From Xanthomonas floridensis (GTDB lineage Bacteria > Pseudomonadota > Gammaproteobacteria > Xanthomonadales > Xanthomonadaceae): DNA of 64,000 nucleotides. A model generated the notes under the pieces. The model made no database searches. It was not told the origin of the DNA and was given only the letters and a program-made list of their open reading frames with translations. Made by a program: the position numbers and the translations under genes. Location: positions 1 to 64,000 of the forward strand of contig NZ_LXNG01000002.1 in NCBI RefSeq assembly GCF_001642575.1, in the 5' to 3' direction. This document shows, piece after piece, positions 33,398-43,897 of the stretch (position 1 is its first letter; each line of letters starts with the position of its first letter).

Positions 33398-34129
33398 TTA
33401 CTTCGCCGCAGCAGCCTCACCCGCCTTGGCCTGCAGGGCTTCGGTGGTGATGCGGATCTTCACTTCGTCGCTGACGTTCGGGGCGTACTGGCCCACGCCG
33501 AAGTCGCTGCGCTTGATCGTGGTGGTGGCGTCGAAACCGGCCGCCGGCACCTTCTTCATCGGGTGCTCGCCGGCACCGTTGAGGGTGACGTCCAGCACCA
33601 CCGGCTTGGTCTGATCCTTGATGGTCAGATCGCCGGTGACGGTCAGCTTGTTGTTGCCGGCGGCTTCGACCTTGGTGCTCTTGAAGGTGGCGTTCGGGAA
33701 CTTGGCCGCGTCGAAGAAGTCACCGCTCTTCAGGTGTTCGTCGAACTTGGCGGTGAAGCTGTTCAAGCCCGACAGCGGCAGGGTGACCTGCACGGTGGAC
33801 TTGGTCACGTCGGCCGCGTCGTACACCAGGGTGCCGTCGACATTGCCGAAGTGCGCGCTCGGGTTGGAGAAGCCGAAGTGGCTCCACTGCGCGATCACGT
33901 CGGTGTGGCTCGGGTCCAGGGTGTACGTGCCGGAGGCAACCTGCACGGCCGGTGCGGTCGAGGCCGTCGATTCGGCAGCGGCCGGTGCCGTCGCAGCAGC
34001 GGTCTCGGCCGGCGCGGTGGCGGCCGGGGTTTCGGCGGCCGGGGTGGCGGCGTTGTCGGCCGGCTTGGAGCAGGCGGCGATAGCCAGGGTCAGGGCGAGC
34101 GGCAGCAACAGCTTGTGGGTGGTCTTCAT
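33398..34129 (-). CDS. YceI-family periplasmic lipoprotein
   Basis: A 243-residue protein with a lipoprotein signal (LLLPLALTLAIAAC) and an Ala/Thr/Pro-rich linker to about residue 65. A YceI lipocalin-like domain follows (GTYTLDPSHTDVIAQWSHFGFSN, LTVTGDLTIKDQTKPVVLDV). YceI folds bind isoprenoid or amphiphilic ligands in the periplasm. The start at 34129 has GGAG seven bases upstream, and the longer frame adds implausible sequence. It ends near the shared terminator. Confidence 0.92.
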   Translation of the reverse strand: MKTTHKLLLPLALTLAIAACSKPADNAATPAAETPAATAPAETAAATAPAAAESTASTAPAVQVASGTYTLDPSHTDVIAQWSHFGFSNPSAHFGNVDGTLVYDAADVTKSTVQVTLPLSGLNSFTAKFDEHLKSGDFFDAAKFPNATFKSTKVEAAGNNKLTVTGDLTIKDQTKPVVLDVTLNGAGEHPMKKVPAAGFDATTTIKRSDFGVGQYAPNVSDEVKIRITTEALQAKAGEAAAAK

Positions 34130-34488
34130 TGGAACTCCATGTGATGAGAGACGCGTTGGATCAACGCGGATGGGGCGAAACGCAGACGGACGAGGACTGC
34201 AGGAAACTGGAAACGGCAAACCTATCTTGCACGGCAGTGAGCAGACGGCGAAGGACGGCAGGCCCAGAACGCGCAGTGGAGGTGACATCCACCGCTTCCG
34301 GGCATTGACCGCGCTCACCTGAGGGTGAGCGCAATCGCGTCATCGACGACATACGGCCATGCAGCAACACATATCGCAAACGACACCAGGCGGCTCCCAT
34401 GACCACGCTCACTCACTTCCGGGCAGCCACGCTGCAGCATTGCTGTCAGGCCGGATGCGTCACGCGCGGCGCGGCGCACTGCCAACGA
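34130..34488. other. Intergenic region between yceI and the nitroreductase gene
   Basis: About 360 bp. It should hold the yceI promoter. No further gene or repeat is evident. Confidence 0.4.
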
Positions 34489-35079
34489 TCACTCAAAGCG
34501 CGCAGCTTCATCGAAGCTCAGGCGCGGCGAGCGCGGGAACAGCCCGGCCGGATCACCGTAGCCCAGGTTGATCAGGAAATTGGACTTGATCGGCGTGCCG
34601 GCAAAAAACGCCGCGTCCACCTTGGCATTGTCGAAGCCGGACATCGGGCCGGCATCCAGACCCAGCGCGCGCGCAGCCAGGATCAGATAGGCGCCCTGCA
34701 GCGAGCCGTTGCGGAACGCCGATTCGGCGCGCCCTTCGCGCGGGCCGTCGAACCAGCTCTTGGCGTCGGCATGCGGGAACAGGTACGGCAGCTTCTCGTG
34801 GAAGTCTTCGTCGTGCGCCACGATCACCGTCACCGGTGCGGCCAGAGTCTTGGCGGCGTTGCCTTCGGACAGCGCCGGCTTGAGCTTGGCCTTGCCGTCG
34901 GCGCTGGTCACGAACACGAAGCGCGCCGGGCCGCTATTGGCCGCCGTGGGGCCCCACTTGACCAGCTCATAGAGCTCGCGCAGCACGTCCTGGCTGACCG
35001 GCGTGTCGGCAAACGCGTTCTGCGTGCGGGCGGTGCGGAACAGCTGATCCAGTGCGGCGGCGTTGAGCGAGTCGGACAT
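34489..35079 (-). CDS. Nitroreductase-family protein, RutE/malonic semialdehyde reductase-like
   Basis: A 196-residue FMN-dependent nitroreductase-family enzyme. The RutE/HadB-type pattern is clear: [63 protein letters not shown], and a C-terminal [18 protein letters not shown]. Family members reduce 3-oxopropanoate (malonic semialdehyde) to 3-hydroxypropanoate using NAD(P)H. The start at 35079 has GGAG upstream. The gene is monocistronic, divergent from the ELM1-like gene, and not linked to a rut operon here. Confidence 0.88.
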   Translation of the reverse strand: MSDSLNAAALDQLFRTARTQNAFADTPVSQDVLRELYELVKWGPTAANSGPARFVFVTSADGKAKLKPALSEGNAAKTLAAPVTVIVAHDEDFHEKLPYLFPHADAKSWFDGPREGRAESAFRNGSLQGAYLILAARALGLDAGPMSGFDNAKVDAAFFAGTPIKSNFLINLGYGDPAGLFPRSPRLSFDEAARFE

Positions 35080-35213
35080 GAGCACTCCAGAAAAAGGGAT
35101 GGCGCGACGGTAAGCTGTGGCGTCGGCACCAGTGTGAAGACCCGCAGTGTAGAGTGGCGCGATTGCCGCCACACGCGTTCAATCTGAAACAAATCTATGT
35201 CGGATCTGAAACG

Positions 35214-36161
35214 ATGGGGCTGACCTGGGCGCTGAGCGACGGCCGCGCCGGCAATGCGCGCCAGGCCGAGGCGCTGGCGCGTGCGCTGCACCCCGATGCC
35301 TTTGAGCCGATCCATCTGCATGCCCGCGCGCCCTGGCGCTGGGCCGCGCCGCGTCTGCTGCCCGGCGCGCAGCAGGCATTTGGCACTGCGTTCGCCCGGC
35401 ACCTGCAGCAGCCGCCTGCATTGGCCATTGGCTGCGGGCGGCAGGCAGCGCTGGCCACCCGGTTGCTGCGCGCCGGCGGCAGCCGCAGTGTGCAAATCCT
35501 GGATCCGCGCCTGGATCCGCGCCACTGGGACCTGCTGGTGGTGCCCGAGCACGATGCGCTGCGCGGCGAGAACGTGCTCACCCTGCTCGGCAGCCTCCAC
35601 CCGGTGGACGATGCCTGGCTGGCGGCCGGGCGGGACGCGTTCCCCGCGCTGGGCGGCTTGCCCGGCCCGCGGCTGGCCCTGCTGGTCGGCGGGCCCACCG
35701 CGCCGGTGCCGTGGACGCCACCGGCGCTGGCGGCGCTGTGCGCACGCTTGAGCGCGCAGCTGCGCGCAGTGGGCGGCAGCCTGCTGGTCACCCTCTCGCG
35801 GCGCACGCCGGCCGATGCCATCGCCCCGCTGCGCGCCGCCTGCGCCGGCCTGCCGCATCTGCTGTGGTGCGACGGGCGCGATGGTCCCAACCCATATGCC
35901 GGCCTGCTGGGCTGGGCCGACGCGATCGTGGCCACCGCCGATTCGGTCAACCTGCTATCCGAGGCCTGCGCCACGCGCGTGCCGGTGGCCGCCGCATTCG
36001 GCAACCTGGCAAACGGGCGAGTGGGCTCCTACCTGCACGCGCTGCGGGACCGCCAGCGGTTACACGACACCGATGAAGTTCTCGGCGCCGGAGCCGATAT
36101 CGCTCCGGTACGCGAGACCGCGCGCATCGCCGAGCAGGTGCGCGCGCGCCTGTCGCCCTGA
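35214..36161 (+). CDS. ELM1/DUF1022-family protein
   Basis: A 315-residue protein of the mitochondrial-fission ELM1-like family, which resembles GT-B-type glycosyltransferases. It begins MGLTWALSDGRAGNARQAEALA and includes IGCGRQAALATRLL, RLALLVGGPTAPVPW, SLLVTLSRRTP and a late DSVNLLSEACATRVPVA segment typical of nucleotide-sugar sites. The bacterial function is unknown. The ATG at 35214 fits the conserved N-terminus. An upstream in-frame start at 35154 is possible. Confidence 0.82.
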   Translation: MGLTWALSDGRAGNARQAEALARALHPDAFEPIHLHARAPWRWAAPRLLPGAQQAFGTAFARHLQQPPALAIGCGRQAALATRLLRAGGSRSVQILDPRLDPRHWDLLVVPEHDALRGENVLTLLGSLHPVDDAWLAAGRDAFPALGGLPGPRLALLVGGPTAPVPWTPPALAALCARLSAQLRAVGGSLLVTLSRRTPADAIAPLRAACAGLPHLLWCDGRDGPNPYAGLLGWADAIVATADSVNLLSEACATRVPVAAAFGNLANGRVGSYLHALRDRQRLHDTDEVLGAGADIAPVRETARIAEQVRARLSP

Positions 36162-36204
36162 CCCACGCGCCTGACGATGGCGCCCGACACAAGGATGCTG
36201 GTCG

Positions 36205-37062
36205 ATGAAGAAGCGAAGAAGCAGACCGACACTGAGGTGGACGATCGGGTTGGCATTGCTGGTCGCAGCGCCATGGGCCGCCAGTGCAGCAACGCCGCAG
36301 TGCGTACCGCGCTACCCCTCGCCGCAAGCCACCGCGGCAATGTTCGACATGGCCAGCGCCGCGGCGCAAGCCCTGGAGGCATTGCCCGGTGCGCAGGTGG
36401 TACTGCTGGCGCGCGGAGGACAGGACCTGAGCCGATACGGGCTCAAACATAGCCACATGGCGTTTGCGTTGCGCGATGACGATGGCCTGTGGCGCGTGCG
36501 GCATCTGCTCAACCGCTGCAAGAGTGATGCATCGCAGCTCTATGTCGAAGGCCTGAGCAACTTCGTTGGCGAAAGCGCGTTGACCAGCGATCTGCGCGTG
36601 GGCGTCCCGACCCGTGCCGTGCAACAACGCCTGCATGCCTTGCTGGCCGGCAACGGCGAGCTGGCCCATCGCCTGCATGAACCCCGCTACAGCATCGTGG
36701 CGTACCCGTTTTCCACCGAGTACCAGAATTCCAATCAATGGGTGTTGGAAGTGCTGGCCGTCGCATTGGCCGCAGATACCCAACCGCCGCAGACCATTGC
36801 CGACCGCCGCGCAGCGCAGGCCTGGTTGCGTGGCGCACGCTATCACCCAAGCATCCTGCATCTGGATCTGCGTCAGCGCCTGGGTGCGCGTTTTGTCGCC
36901 GCCAATGCCGCAACCACCGACCATCCTGGCGGTGAGCGGGTCTCCGGCGATTATTCGGTGGTCACGGTCGAATCGGTGTTCGACTTCCTGCATCAACGCG
37001 ACGCGCTAACCAAGGAACTGTCGATTGAGCGCACCGTCATCTCTCCTGGAGAAATGCCGTGA
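36205..37062 (+). CDS. DUF2145 exported protein
   Basis: A 285-residue protein with a signal peptide (LRWTIGLALLVAAPWAASAA). It matches the DUF2145 pattern as I remember it: RGGQDLSRYGLKHSHMAFALRD, LYVEGLSNFVGE, and SIVAYPFSTEYQNSNQWVLE. The arrangement of a conserved HSHMAF and a late NQWVLE is reminiscent of NlpC/P60-like or DUF4105-like hydrolase folds, but I see no proven catalytic set. The next gene starts GTGA-overlapped with its stop, so the two form an operon. Confidence 0.82.
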   Translation: MKKRRSRPTLRWTIGLALLVAAPWAASAATPQCVPRYPSPQATAAMFDMASAAAQALEALPGAQVVLLARGGQDLSRYGLKHSHMAFALRDDDGLWRVRHLLNRCKSDASQLYVEGLSNFVGESALTSDLRVGVPTRAVQQRLHALLAGNGELAHRLHEPRYSIVAYPFSTEYQNSNQWVLEVLAVALAADTQPPQTIADRRAAQAWLRGARYHPSILHLDLRQRLGARFVAANAATTDHPGGERVSGDYSVVTVESVFDFLHQRDALTKELSIERTVISPGEMP

Positions 37063-37559
37063 ACCGTGCCGCGTTGGCCGCAGGCCTGTTGCTCATCGCT
37101 ACGACGCTACCTTGCGCGCACGCTGGTGAGATGACCACGCCCGGCGAGAAGTCGGAATTCTATTCGGCCCTGGCAGTGTCGACGCCAGTGCTGGTCGTCG
37201 GTGGGGCCCTGGCCTCTGTGCTCTCCCCTGCATCCATGGCAGTGCAGGCAGCGCGCGAAGCCAGCAGCACACCACACGCCGGCACACTGCCGCCCATGCG
37301 GGTGCAAGCCGTGCAGACCTTGCCAGAGGGCGCACGCGAGGTGCAGCTGCAGAACCCGCAGCAGACCGACGCCACCCTGTCGCTGCGCTGGCCGGCACGC
37401 CAGGATGACCCGGCCACCGGATTTCGGGTGGGCGACATGGTGTCGTTCCAGCCCAGCCCGGCCGGCAGTGGCTGGACCGTGCAGGATCCGCAAGGCCAGG
37501 CCCTGGCGTTCCTGCCGACCGGCGAGGCGGCGGCACATAACAGCAGCCGGACCTGGTGA
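37059..37559 (+). CDS. Small exported protein co-transcribed with the DUF2145 gene
   Basis: A 166-residue protein starting at a GTG that overlaps the DUF2145 stop (GTGA), with CTGGAG about eight bases upstream. The signal peptide AALAAGLLLIATTLPCAHAG is clear. A hydrophobic segment, FYSALAVSTPVLVVGGALASVL (about 34-55), could be a membrane anchor. The C-terminal domain is beta-rich. The family is not recognised. Linkage suggests a joint role with the DUF2145 protein. Confidence 0.75.
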   Translation: MNRAALAAGLLLIATTLPCAHAGEMTTPGEKSEFYSALAVSTPVLVVGGALASVLSPASMAVQAAREASSTPHAGTLPPMRVQAVQTLPEGAREVQLQNPQQTDATLSLRWPARQDDPATGFRVGDMVSFQPSPAGSGWTVQDPQGQALAFLPTGEAAAHNSSRTW

Positions 37560-37879
37560 CCCCATCGCGCTGCCGGCGCAGCACGCAGATGCGTGGCCGC
37601 GACGCTGCAGACGTGGTGCCGCGCCACAGGATGTCGCGGGTCACAGCGCCTGCAGCGACACATCCACCGCCTGCGGCGAACCCACATCCAGGCCCGCCGA
37701 CCGACGCTTGCCATGCCACTGCTCGGGACACCGCTGAGCGCGCGTCCCATGCCGCCAACCGATCGCCAGCGACTCCACGACGCGACGCGCCCTGCCAACA
37801 CCGCCCGCGCGCAGCCAGTAATGACCGATGACACTGCCGCCGCGTTGGCGGGCATGCGAACACTGCGCGCACCCTGGTG
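37560..37879. other. Intergenic stretch before the Lnt-like gene
   Basis: About 320 bp. Open frames here are GC-driven and unsupported. No repeat or hairpin stands out. Confidence 0.35.
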
Positions 37880-39349
37880 ATGGAACCGATCATGCAACCT
37901 GAGCCGATGCCGTTGTCACGCCTGTTGCCGGCCTCGCTCGCCGCCGGTGCGGCGCTGTGGTTCGGGGTCGGTCTCACGCCTGCATGGTGGTGGGCATGGC
38001 TGGCACCGGTGCCGTTGCTATGGCTGGCCCTGTCGATCGAACGCAGCGGCCAGGCGCGGCTGGCGGTGGCGATCGCCACGCTGCTGGCCGCCACGCACTA
38101 CACAGCCTACTTCGCCGTGGTGATGCCGCTGCCGGCTGCCGTGATCGCCACGCTGGGCATGGCAGCGGTGTGGCATCTGGTGGTGATGGGCACGCGCCGC
38201 CTGGTGCAGCGTTTGCGCAATGGCTGGAGTGTGCTGGCCTACCCGCTGCTGTGGGTCACGCTGGATCTGCTGATGGCGCGGCTGCTGCCCGACGGCAACT
38301 GGGGCAGCCCTGCCTATAGCCAGGCGGAGGTGCTGCCCATACTGCAGCTCACCTCACTGGCGGGCGTGTCCGGGCTGTTGTTCGTGCTGTGCCTGCTGCC
38401 ATCGCTGCTGGCACTGCTGCTGTGGCGTGGCAATCGAGTGCATCGCCCGGCAGTGCTGGCGGGAACCGTCATGCTGCTGTTGGCGTCGGCCAGCGGCTAC
38501 GGCCTATGGTGCCTGCAGATGCCGGCGACGGGCACGCCGATGAAGATCGGCCTGGCCTCCATCGACCAGGCCATCAACGCATCGGCCACGCCGGCGTACT
38601 GGCAACCGATCCGCAACCGCTACGACGTGCTGGTCGGCGAGCTGGCCGCGCAAGGCGCGCACCTGGTGGTACTGCCGGAAAAGATTGCGGTGCTGCCACC
38701 GGCAGAGTTGGCGCGCTGGCAGGCGCACTTTGCGGCGCTGGCGCGCACGCACCGGCTCTGGCTGGTGGTCGGCGTGGGCGAACACGGCGCACATCCCCGC
38801 AACCTGGCCTGGCTGTTCGATCCGCAGGGCACGCGAGTGGTGACCTACGACAAGCACATTCTGGCGCCGCCGGAGCGCGCGCAGCACTACGCCACCGGCA
38901 CGCACTACGCGCTACAGACCATCGGCGATGCGCGGCTTGGCCTGGCGATCTGCAAGGACATGTTGTTCGCGCGGCTGGCACGCGCCAATGGCCAGCGCAA
39001 CGCGGCGATGATGCTGGTACCGGCATGGGACTTCGGCTATCACGATGCCTGGATGTCGGCGCACATGACGGTGCTACGCGGCGTCGAAAACGGCTACGCA
39101 GTGGTGCGCACGGCGCGCGAAGGCTGGCTGATCGCCAGCGATGCGCAGGGCCGCGTGCTGCTGCAGGCCGCCAGCGCACCGATGCCCGGAGCCAGCGCAC
39201 TGGTCAGCGTCCCAGCGGGGGCGCAGCGAGCCACGCCGTATACCCGGGTGGGCGACCTGTTCGGCGGATTGTGCGTGCTGGCGGCGCTGCTGCTGGTTGC
39301 GGCGGCGTATCGCCGTAGAGCGTCTCCACCATTGGCATCTGCGCGCTGA
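37880..39349 (+). CDS. Apolipoprotein N-acyltransferase-like protein (nitrilase superfamily, membrane)
   Basis: A 489-residue membrane protein: about seven hydrophobic segments in the first 205 residues, then a CN-hydrolase domain and a final TM (LCVLAALLLVAAAY). The nitrilase triad is visible as Glu267 (VLPEKIAVL), Lys325 (TYDKHILAP) and Cys358 (AICKDMLF). Glu267 has the same number as in E. coli Lnt. The overall sequence is divergent, so it may be a second, specialised acyltransferase. The ATG at 37880 directly follows an in-frame GTG. Confidence 0.85.
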   Translation: MEPIMQPEPMPLSRLLPASLAAGAALWFGVGLTPAWWWAWLAPVPLLWLALSIERSGQARLAVAIATLLAATHYTAYFAVVMPLPAAVIATLGMAAVWHLVVMGTRRLVQRLRNGWSVLAYPLLWVTLDLLMARLLPDGNWGSPAYSQAEVLPILQLTSLAGVSGLLFVLCLLPSLLALLLWRGNRVHRPAVLAGTVMLLLASASGYGLWCLQMPATGTPMKIGLASIDQAINASATPAYWQPIRNRYDVLVGELAAQGAHLVVLPEKIAVLPPAELARWQAHFAALARTHRLWLVVGVGEHGAHPRNLAWLFDPQGTRVVTYDKHILAPPERAQHYATGTHYALQTIGDARLGLAICKDMLFARLARANGQRNAAMMLVPAWDFGYHDAWMSAHMTVLRGVENGYAVVRTAREGWLIASDAQGRVLLQAASAPMPGASALVSVPAGAQRATPYTRVGDLFGGLCVLAALLLVAAAYRRRASPPLASAR

Positions 39350-39441
39350 GTCACGCAGGCATCGCGCTTCACCGCAGCCACTGCGCTGGCCCGGCGGCAG
39401 CGGCACGCGGATAATCGGTGCACCCCCTGCACGAAACCACC

Positions 39442-39999
39442 ATGTCCACTGCCCCCACGCCGCAGTTCGCACCGCTCACCGCCCGCGCTCTGACCTGGGC
39501 GGTGCTGGCGATGGGCGCGGTGGTGCTGCTGTCCAACATTCTGGTGCAGTACCCGATCAACGACTGGCTGACCTGGGGCGCGTTCTCGTATCCACTGGCA
39601 TTTCTGGTCAGCAATCTGATCAACCGTCGCTTCGGGCCGCGGGCCGCGCGCACGGTGGCCTGGTGCGGGTTTGCGCTGGCGGTGCTGCTATCGGTATGGC
39701 TGGCGACGCCGCGCATCGCGGCTGCCTCATGCACGGCGTTCATCGCGGCACAATTGCTCGACATCACCGTATTCGACCGGCTGCGGCACGGCAATTGGTG
39801 GCGCGCGCCGATCGTGGCCACCACCTGCAGCGCCACGCTGGATACCACGATTTTCTGGAGTATTGCCTTCGCCGGTGCGTCATTGCCCTGGCTGAGCTGG
39901 GCCGCAGGCGATCTGGCGGTGAAGCTCGGCATGGGCGTGTTCCTGCTCGGGCCGTTCCGCGCATTGCTCTGGCGCAGTGCGCCGCGCCCCCGTGCCTGA
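39442..39999 (+). CDS. yhhQ: Queuosine precursor transporter-like protein (VUT/YhhQ family)
   Basis: A 185-residue integral membrane protein with about six hydrophobic segments: LTWAVLAMGAVVLLSNILV, WGAFSYPLAFLVSNLINRRFG, SCTAFIAAQLLDITVFDRLR, and CSATLDTTIFWSIAFAG. The LVSNLINRRFG and AxLLDITVFDxLR motifs are typical of YhhQ, which imports preQ0/preQ1 for tRNA queuosine synthesis. The start at 39442 is used because the upstream in-frame GTG has no ribosome-binding site. Confidence 0.87.
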   Translation: MSTAPTPQFAPLTARALTWAVLAMGAVVLLSNILVQYPINDWLTWGAFSYPLAFLVSNLINRRFGPRAARTVAWCGFALAVLLSVWLATPRIAAASCTAFIAAQLLDITVFDRLRHGNWWRAPIVATTCSATLDTTIFWSIAFAGASLPWLSWAAGDLAVKLGMGVFLLGPFRALLWRSAPRPRA

Positions 40000-40160
40000 C
40001 ATGCCTTACAACGGCGCTTGCGTGACTGCCGGCGTGCGGCCTCCAACGATCCTTCGCAGCGCTCTGCAAGATCCGCGGTAACGGTTGCCCATTCCTGTCA
40101 GCGCGTGCTGGAAAAGCTGCCTGACGATCGCACGGGAAAGCCTTCCCACAACAACCGCTC

Positions 40161-42986
40161 CTACAACGCAGCCACATCCTTGCCGGCGGGAAACTCCAGC
40201 CCCTGCGCACGCGCTGCGTGGAAGATGCTGCTGCGCGCGTGCTGGATGGCGGCGGTCGGCGTGATCAGGCGCGGGCGCCGGTCCAGCGTGCAGGACAGCC
40301 CGGCCTCCACCAGCGTGGCATGCGCATCGTGCAGCGCTTGCGCGGCCGTGCCGGGCAGCCACTGCGCCTGCACCAGTGCATCGATCAAGGCGGGCGTGTC
40401 GCACACCTGCAGCAGTGGCGGATGCTGCGCGGCCTGGCCCAGCACACCGGCCTGCAACAGGAATTCCAGATCCACCAGGCCACCGGCGCCCTGCTTCAGA
40501 TCCAGCCGCGCGGCGTCGCTGCGATCCAGTTCGGCGCGCATGCGCGCCCGCATCTTGCGCACGTCCTCGTGCAGCAGCGCGACATCGCGTATGCGGGTGA
40601 GCGTGTCGCGGCGCACCTGTGCGAACGCATCGCACAGCGCGGCATCGCCGGCGACCGCGCGGGCACGTACCAGCGCCTGATGCTCCCAGGTCCACGCGCG
40701 CTCGCGCTGGTACTCGCGATAACTGGCCAGCGACGACACCAGCGCACCCTTGCCGCCGTCCGGACGCAGCCGCACATCGATGTCGTACAGCCGACCGGCA
40801 CCGGTTTCGGCGGCGAGCAGCGCCATCACCTTTTGAGCAAGTCGCGCGAACCAACGCCCTGCGTCCAGCGGTCGCTTGCCGTCGGAGTGTTCGGCCTCGC
40901 GCGGGTGGTCGTAGAGAAACACCAGATCCAGGTCCGAGCCGAAGCCCAGCTCCAGCCCGCCCAGGCTGCCGTAGCCCACGATGGCAAATGTGCCGCCAGG
41001 CACCTGCCCGTGCGCGGCCACCAGTTCCCTGCGCGCCAGCTCCAGCACCGTCTGCACCACTGCCTCGGCAAGCCAGGCCAGCTGGCGGGTGCTTTCCACC
41101 GCCTGCTGGCGGCCGTCGAGCGTGGCCAGCGCAATGCGGAAGCTCAGCGCCAGCCGGCGTTCGTTGAGCTCGCGCAGGGCCGCTTCGGTGTCCTCGATGT
41201 GCACGGTGTCGGCGCAGGCGGCCTGCAGCGCTGCACGATCGGGTAGCGCGCCGCCGATGCGGGTGTCGAGCAGTTCGTCCAGCAGCAGCGGATAGGCCGC
41301 CAGGCGCTCGGCCAGCAGCGCGCTGCGCGAGAGCACATCCACCAGCCGCGCAAGCGCGCTGGGCTGTTCGTCCAGCAGCGCCAGATAGCTGGTACGGCGC
41401 AAGGTGGCCTGCAGCAGGCCCAGCATGCGCCGTACCGCCGCATCGGGCTGGCTGCCGCGGGTGGCGGCATGCAACAACGCCGGCACCACGCGGTCCAGCC
41501 GCGCACGCGCGGTATCGGACAGGGCACGCACGCCGGAGGATTGCGCGAAATCGCCCAGCACCTGATGCGCGCTGCCCGGATCGTGCAACCCGATCCCCAG
41601 CAGTGGCGCCGCATCTCCATCGGGCAGCGCGCGCCAGTAATCGGCCAGCGCATCGGGGGCGGTGTTGCGCACGCGCGGTGCCAGCAGTTCGGCAAATTCG
41701 GCAGCCACCTGCGTGCGATGCGGTGCCAGTGCGTCCAGCAATGCCTGCCAATCCGCGTAGCCCAGGCCCAGCGCGATGCGCTCGCAGTCCAGCGGCGCCT
41801 GCGGCAAGGCATGGGTCTGTGCATCGCGCAGCATCTGCAGGCGGTTTTCCAGCCGGCGCAGGAACCGGTACGCCTCGGCCAGCGCCGCGCCGGTATCGGG
41901 TTCGATCTGGCCCGCAGCGACCAGCGCATTGAGCGCGGGCAACAGCCGACGCTCGCGCAGGGCCGGCTCGCGCCCGGCGCGGATCAACTGCAGCGATTGC
42001 GCCAGAAATTCGATCTCGCGAATGCCGCCCGGCCCGCGTTTGATGTCGTCCAGCCGGTCATGTCGCGCAACCTCGGCGGTGATGGCGGCCTTCATTTCGC
42101 GCAGGCCATCGAGCGCAGTGAAATCCAGATAGCGGCGGTAGACGAAGGGCCGCAAGCTCTCCAGCCAGGCCTCGCCGGCGGCGACATCACCCGCCACCGC
42201 GCGCGCCTTGAGCCAGGCATAGCGCTCCCAATCGCGGCCTTCGCGCTGGAAATACTGGTCCATGCCGGTAAACGACAAGGCCACGCGCCCGGCACTGCCG
42301 AACGGACGCAGGCGCAGATCCACGCGGTGACTGAAGCCTTCGGCGGTGGTTTCGTCCAGCAGCTTGGCCAGTTGCTGGCCCAGCCGCGCGAAATATTCCT
42401 CGGCCGCCAGCGGGCGTGGTCCGTCGGACTGGCCGCCCTGCGGGTAGGCGTACACCAGGTCCACGTCCGACGAAAAATTCAGCTCGCCGCCGCCGAGCTT
42501 GCCCAGGCCGAAGACCACCAGCCGCTGCACGCTGCCGTCGTCGGCAATCACCTGCCCATGGCGGCTGGCGAACTGCTGCTCCAGCGCCTGCAGGCCAATT
42601 TGCAGGCAGGTTTCGGCCAGGCCGGTGGTGCCGGCCAGGGTGGCCTCCACGCTGTCCAGGCCAAAGACATCGCGCCACACCAGGCGGGTGGACGCAGCGG
42701 CGCGGTAGCGACGCAGCTGCACCGGCCAATCCTGCGGTTGCGCCGGGTCTAGTAGGGGCAACGGCAAGGGTGGCGGGTCGGCCTGCGCCAGATGCGCAAG
42801 CAGCGCTGGCTGACGCGCAAGCGTCTCCAGCGCGAAGTCGCTGGCGAGCGCGAGCTGCGCCAGCTGCTGGCCGACAGCTTCATCGGGCTGCGGCTGCCCG
42901 GCGGGCAGCGCCTGGCAGACACGCGCCACGGCCCGTTCGATCAAGGCGGTCAACGCAGGAGAGGCGGATACGGTGGGAAGCGACAT
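40161..42986 (-). CDS. glnE: Bifunctional glutamine synthetase adenylyltransferase/deadenylylase
   Basis: A 941-residue enzyme that adenylylates and deadenylylates glutamine synthetase in response to PII. It has two nucleotidyltransferase domains. The N-terminal one has [23 protein letters not shown] (Asp174/Asp176, split here as [11 protein letters not shown] and SSDVDL). The C-terminal one has [18 protein letters not shown] near residue 684. Each is followed by a helical regulatory domain. The start at 42986 ([10 protein letters not shown]) fits the usual length. It is a core nitrogen-control gene and appears monocistronic here. Confidence 0.96.
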   Translation of the reverse strand: MSLPTVSASPALTALIERAVARVCQALPAGQPQPDEAVGQQLAQLALASDFALETLARQPALLAHLAQADPPPLPLPLLDPAQPQDWPVQLRRYRAAASTRLVWRDVFGLDSVEATLAGTTGLAETCLQIGLQALEQQFASRHGQVIADDGSVQRLVVFGLGKLGGGELNFSSDVDLVYAYPQGGQSDGPRPLAAEEYFARLGQQLAKLLDETTAEGFSHRVDLRLRPFGSAGRVALSFTGMDQYFQREGRDWERYAWLKARAVAGDVAAGEAWLESLRPFVYRRYLDFTALDGLREMKAAITAEVARHDRLDDIKRGPGGIREIEFLAQSLQLIRAGREPALRERRLLPALNALVAAGQIEPDTGAALAEAYRFLRRLENRLQMLRDAQTHALPQAPLDCERIALGLGYADWQALLDALAPHRTQVAAEFAELLAPRVRNTAPDALADYWRALPDGDAAPLLGIGLHDPGSAHQVLGDFAQSSGVRALSDTARARLDRVVPALLHAATRGSQPDAAVRRMLGLLQATLRRTSYLALLDEQPSALARLVDVLSRSALLAERLAAYPLLLDELLDTRIGGALPDRAALQAACADTVHIEDTEAALRELNERRLALSFRIALATLDGRQQAVESTRQLAWLAEAVVQTVLELARRELVAAHGQVPGGTFAIVGYGSLGGLELGFGSDLDLVFLYDHPREAEHSDGKRPLDAGRWFARLAQKVMALLAAETGAGRLYDIDVRLRPDGGKGALVSSLASYREYQRERAWTWEHQALVRARAVAGDAALCDAFAQVRRDTLTRIRDVALLHEDVRKMRARMRAELDRSDAARLDLKQGAGGLVDLEFLLQAGVLGQAAQHPPLLQVCDTPALIDALVQAQWLPGTAAQALHDAHATLVEAGLSCTLDRRPRLITPTAAIQHARSSIFHAARAQGLEFPAGKDVAAL

Positions 42987-43381
42987 GTGCCGATTCTGGC
43001 ATTCCCACCCTGTAGCAGCACGTCTACACCACTGCGTGGATGTTTGATCGTCTGCAAGGATTGCGCGCGATGGAGGGATGCAGGAATGCAACGAGACGCC
43101 TGAGCGTTAAAGCATGCTCGCCTGCGCCGTGCAGTGCGCGACACCTGCGGCCGATGCCAGCGCTGACTGCATCTGGCCCTTCCTGCACACATGCAGCTGC
43201 ATGCACGGCATACGGTATGGCGGTCCCGGCACCAGAACGCCTTGGCCATCTGCAACGCAGCATGCACGTAGATCACACGCAAGGGCGCAACGCCACGCGC
43301 GTTTTCGCTGCATTGAACAGATCGCTTACGCCGCCCTGACGATGCCCGTGCTGCACTGCGGTTTTCGCACGAGGCCCTGCC
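42987..43381. other. Intergenic region upstream of glnE and the cupin gene
   Basis: About 395 bp between divergent genes. It should contain both promoters. I recognise no repeat, RNA or additional protein. Confidence 0.35.
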
Positions 43382-43897
43382 ATGCCCACGCTCCTGCCTG
43401 CTGCATTGCTGCCGTCACAGATCCCGCTGGACAACGACGGCAACGATCTCGATCTGCCGCCCAGCCTGCCGTTCCTGCATCTGTGGACCGGCACGGACGG
43501 CAAGAGCCGGCTCAATCCCTCGCAATTGCCCGGCTTCGGCAGCAAGAGCGTGGGTGGCGGTGCGGCGCCGCAATGGCTGCGGCCCTTTCCCGGCAAGGTG
43601 CTCGGCATCCAGTTCGCGGTGCTGCCGGTGGGCTGGGTCGGCGACTGGCATGAGAGCCCGCATCCGCAATGGGTGATTCCGCTGCGCGGCCGCTGGTTCA
43701 TCGAGACCGGCGACGGCACGCGTGTAGAGATGGGGCCTGGCGATATCCACTTCGGCCAGGACCAGGGCACTGCCGATGCACGCGGCCACCGCTCCGGCCA
43801 GCTGGGCGACACCCCTTGCCTGCAGATGCTGGTGCAGTTTGCGCAAGCGCCGGCCGCGGCGGTTGCGCATCCGTTCGGCCACGAGGCACCGCGCTGA
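43382..43897 (+). CDS. Cupin-fold protein, unknown substrate
   Basis: A 171-residue protein. The central segment WHESPHPQWVIPLRGRWFIETGDGTRVEMGPGDIHFG (two pieces: WHESPHPQWVIPL and RWFIETGDGTRVEMGPGDI) is a cupin barrel with His ligands and the characteristic GxGD turn. The remaining sequence is not informative. It overlaps the SMP-30 gene by one base (TGATG), so a shared sugar-lactone or aldehyde pathway is plausible. Confidence 0.78.
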   Translation: MPTLLPAALLPSQIPLDNDGNDLDLPPSLPFLHLWTGTDGKSRLNPSQLPGFGSKSVGGGAAPQWLRPFPGKVLGIQFAVLPVGWVGDWHESPHPQWVIPLRGRWFIETGDGTRVEMGPGDIHFGQDQGTADARGHRSGQLGDTPCLQMLVQFAQAPAAAVAHPFGHEAPR